Shown here in pieces: positions 6,529-6,780 of a stretch of DNA of 6,780 nt; within the stretch, counting starts at the first letter, position 1; each line of letters begins with the position of its first letter. The notes below the pieces were generated by a model. That model was not told the DNA's origin. It searched no databases and was given only the letters and a program-made list of their open reading frames with translations. The DNA is from JBFKOL01 sp041628815 (GTDB lineage: Bacteria > Bacteroidota > Bacteroidia > Chitinophagales > Saprospiraceae): contig JBFKOL010000243.1 in assembly GCA_041628815.1 (NCBI GenBank), positions 1 through 6,780 on the forward strand, written 5' to 3'. Made by a program: the position numbers and the translations under genes.

Positions 6529-6611
6529 TATGCGTGGCAGCCCTCAAGCCGTGCTTGGGGCACCACACATAAAAAGGCCTGACCGTATACGGCCAGGCCT
6601 TCCCATCATTC
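6529..6611 (-). repeat. Copy 1 of a duplicated terminator/hairpin module
   Basis: This 83-bp unit recurs as 84 bp at 6697-6780. The two differ by one inserted A, one G/A change at the terminator stem and two changes in a three-base hairpin loop. Start-to-start distance is 168 bp. It contains two structures: a hairpin at 6529-6571 (arms GTGG/CCAC, GCCC/GGGC and CAAGC/GCTTG around the loop CGT) and the palindrome at 6574-6601. On the minus strand the imperfect pairs become G-U pairs, so the unit is probably read from that strand. Confidence 0.85.
6571..6601 (-). terminator. Intrinsic terminator, minus strand, copy 1
   Basis: The sequence at 6574-6601 is a 28-base near-perfect palindrome (13 of 14 pairs). 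Read on the minus strand its one A-C mismatch becomes a G-U pair. The stem is GC-rich and is followed directly by five T residues (complement of 6571-6575). It would end leftward transcripts coming from the pseudo-tRNA or from genes further right. Confidence 0.75.
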
Positions 6612-6612
6612 G

Positions 6613-6686
6613 TGACTCCGGCAGGATTGACTCCCCGATCCCTTGGACTCCGCAGTCAGATATCCAGGCCTGACTTCTGCGAAGTG
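6613..6686 (-). pseudogene. Decayed tRNA, tRNA-Arg-like
   Basis: Read on the minus strand, the 3' half ends AATCCTGCCGGAGTCA, which fits a tRNA T-arm 3' strand, a 7-base acceptor strand CGGAGTC (complement of 6614-6620) and discriminator A. The 5' side offers ACTTCG (complement of 6680-6685), which pairs with CGGAGT using one G-U. In between, TGGATA resembles a D-loop end and TCTGACTGCGGA an anticodon stem and loop, which would place GCG (Arg) as anticodon. Total length of about 74 bases is right for a tRNA. It is broken, however. The T-loop reads AGTCAAT instead of TTCGAAT, the 5' T-stem strand pairs poorly, the 3' anticodon stem (GTCCA) does not match TCTGA and the D-arm looks shortened. 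A minus-strand terminator follows immediately. The match to tRNA-Arg is from memory of the family, not a search. Confidence 0.45.
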
Positions 6687-6695
6687 CAGCCTTTT
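6666..6695 (+). terminator. Possible plus-strand terminator hairpin
   Basis: AGGC, TG and ACTTC (6666-6677) pair with GAAGT, CA and GCCT (6681-6692) around the loop TGC, with one bulge on each arm. TTTT follows at 6692-6695. It overlaps the 5' end of the pseudo-tRNA, so part of the pairing may be a leftover of that gene. Confidence 0.3.
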
Positions 6696-6696
6696 G

Positions 6697-6780
6697 TATG
6701 CGTGGCAGCCCTCAAGCGATGCTTGGGGCACCACACAATAAAAAAGCCTGACCGTATACGGCCAGGCCTTCCCATCATTC
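6697..6780 (-). repeat. Copy 2 of the duplicated terminator/hairpin module
   Basis: This is an 84-bp near-identical copy of 6529-6611, reaching the right window edge. The leading hairpin has the loop GAT instead of CGT while the CAAGC/GCTTG stem is unchanged. The copy ends at the window edge exactly where copy 1 passes into the pseudo-tRNA, so whether the repeat unit continues cannot be seen. Confidence 0.85.
6740..6770 (-). terminator. Intrinsic terminator, minus strand, copy 2
   Basis: The palindrome at 6743-6770 has two A-C mismatches on the plus strand, and both become G-U pairs in a minus-strand transcript. Six T residues (complement of 6740-6745) overlap and follow the stem. It must serve a leftward transcript starting beyond the right edge. 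Confidence 0.72.

Noticed and set aside
6421..6582. 53-residue plus-strand open frame
   Set aside because: It runs through the leading hairpin of repeat copy 1 into the terminator stem, and the equivalent frame in copy 2 differs and stops earlier; the sequence is better explained as RNA structure.
6529..6780. CRISPR array or integron attC sites
   Set aside because: There are only two copies with an 85-bp spacer that itself resembles a tRNA, and the hairpins lack the conserved attC end motifs; terminators explain the palindromes.

Overview
The window looks like a chromosomal segment of a member of the Bacteroidetes (Bacteroidota). This rests on three things: weak or absent Shine-Dalgarno sites, promoter-like TTG / TAnnTTTG pairs, and the protein families present. 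Those families are a membrane-anchored GH3 enzyme with an EF-hand-like loop, NTFIG/AG-repeat surface proteins with GIG..SP..KLH and ATKAYVDAL motifs, and FISUMP (TIGR02145-type) domains ending in SVRC(L/I)KD. No ribosomal or taxonomic marker is present, so genus is not assigned.

Left part (1-3060, all minus strand). Read right to left there is a secreted kelch-like protein with one membrane span and a winged-helix-like cytoplasmic tail (3060-1837), then a small outer-membrane beta-barrel-like protein (1765-1187), then the N-terminal 332 codons of a GH3 glycosidase (998 to the left edge). The GH3 gene is not visible as a closed frame because its stop lies outside the window. It is clearly richer in G+C than the genes to its right.

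Middle (3061-6191). A 258-bp divergent intergenic region carries two pairs of direct repeats with near-helical spacing and a candidate promoter. It separates the kelch gene from two plus-strand genes. Both plus-strand genes encode secreted proteins with a C-terminal FISUMP domain. The first is a 632-residue mosaic of repeat fibre, tail-fibre-like linker and FISUMP head; the second is a shorter 280-residue protein. Between them lies a frameshifted orphan coiled-coil C-terminus (about 5224-5342) that belongs to neither gene.

Right part (6192-6780). No convincing intact gene is seen. The region holds a 25-codon mini-ORF, AT-rich sequence with a long-loop inverted repeat, and two copies of an 83/84-bp module about 168 bp apart. 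Each module contains a minus-strand intrinsic terminator followed by a second hairpin. Between the copies is what reads as a decayed minus-strand tRNA (tRNA-Arg-like).

Working picture (inference): an exported adhesin-like locus next to a putative transmembrane sensor/regulator, with traces of rearrangement (orphan gene end, pseudo-tRNA, duplicated terminator) on its right flank. No phage defence system, CRISPR array, reverse transcriptase, transposase or integrase gene is present in the window.
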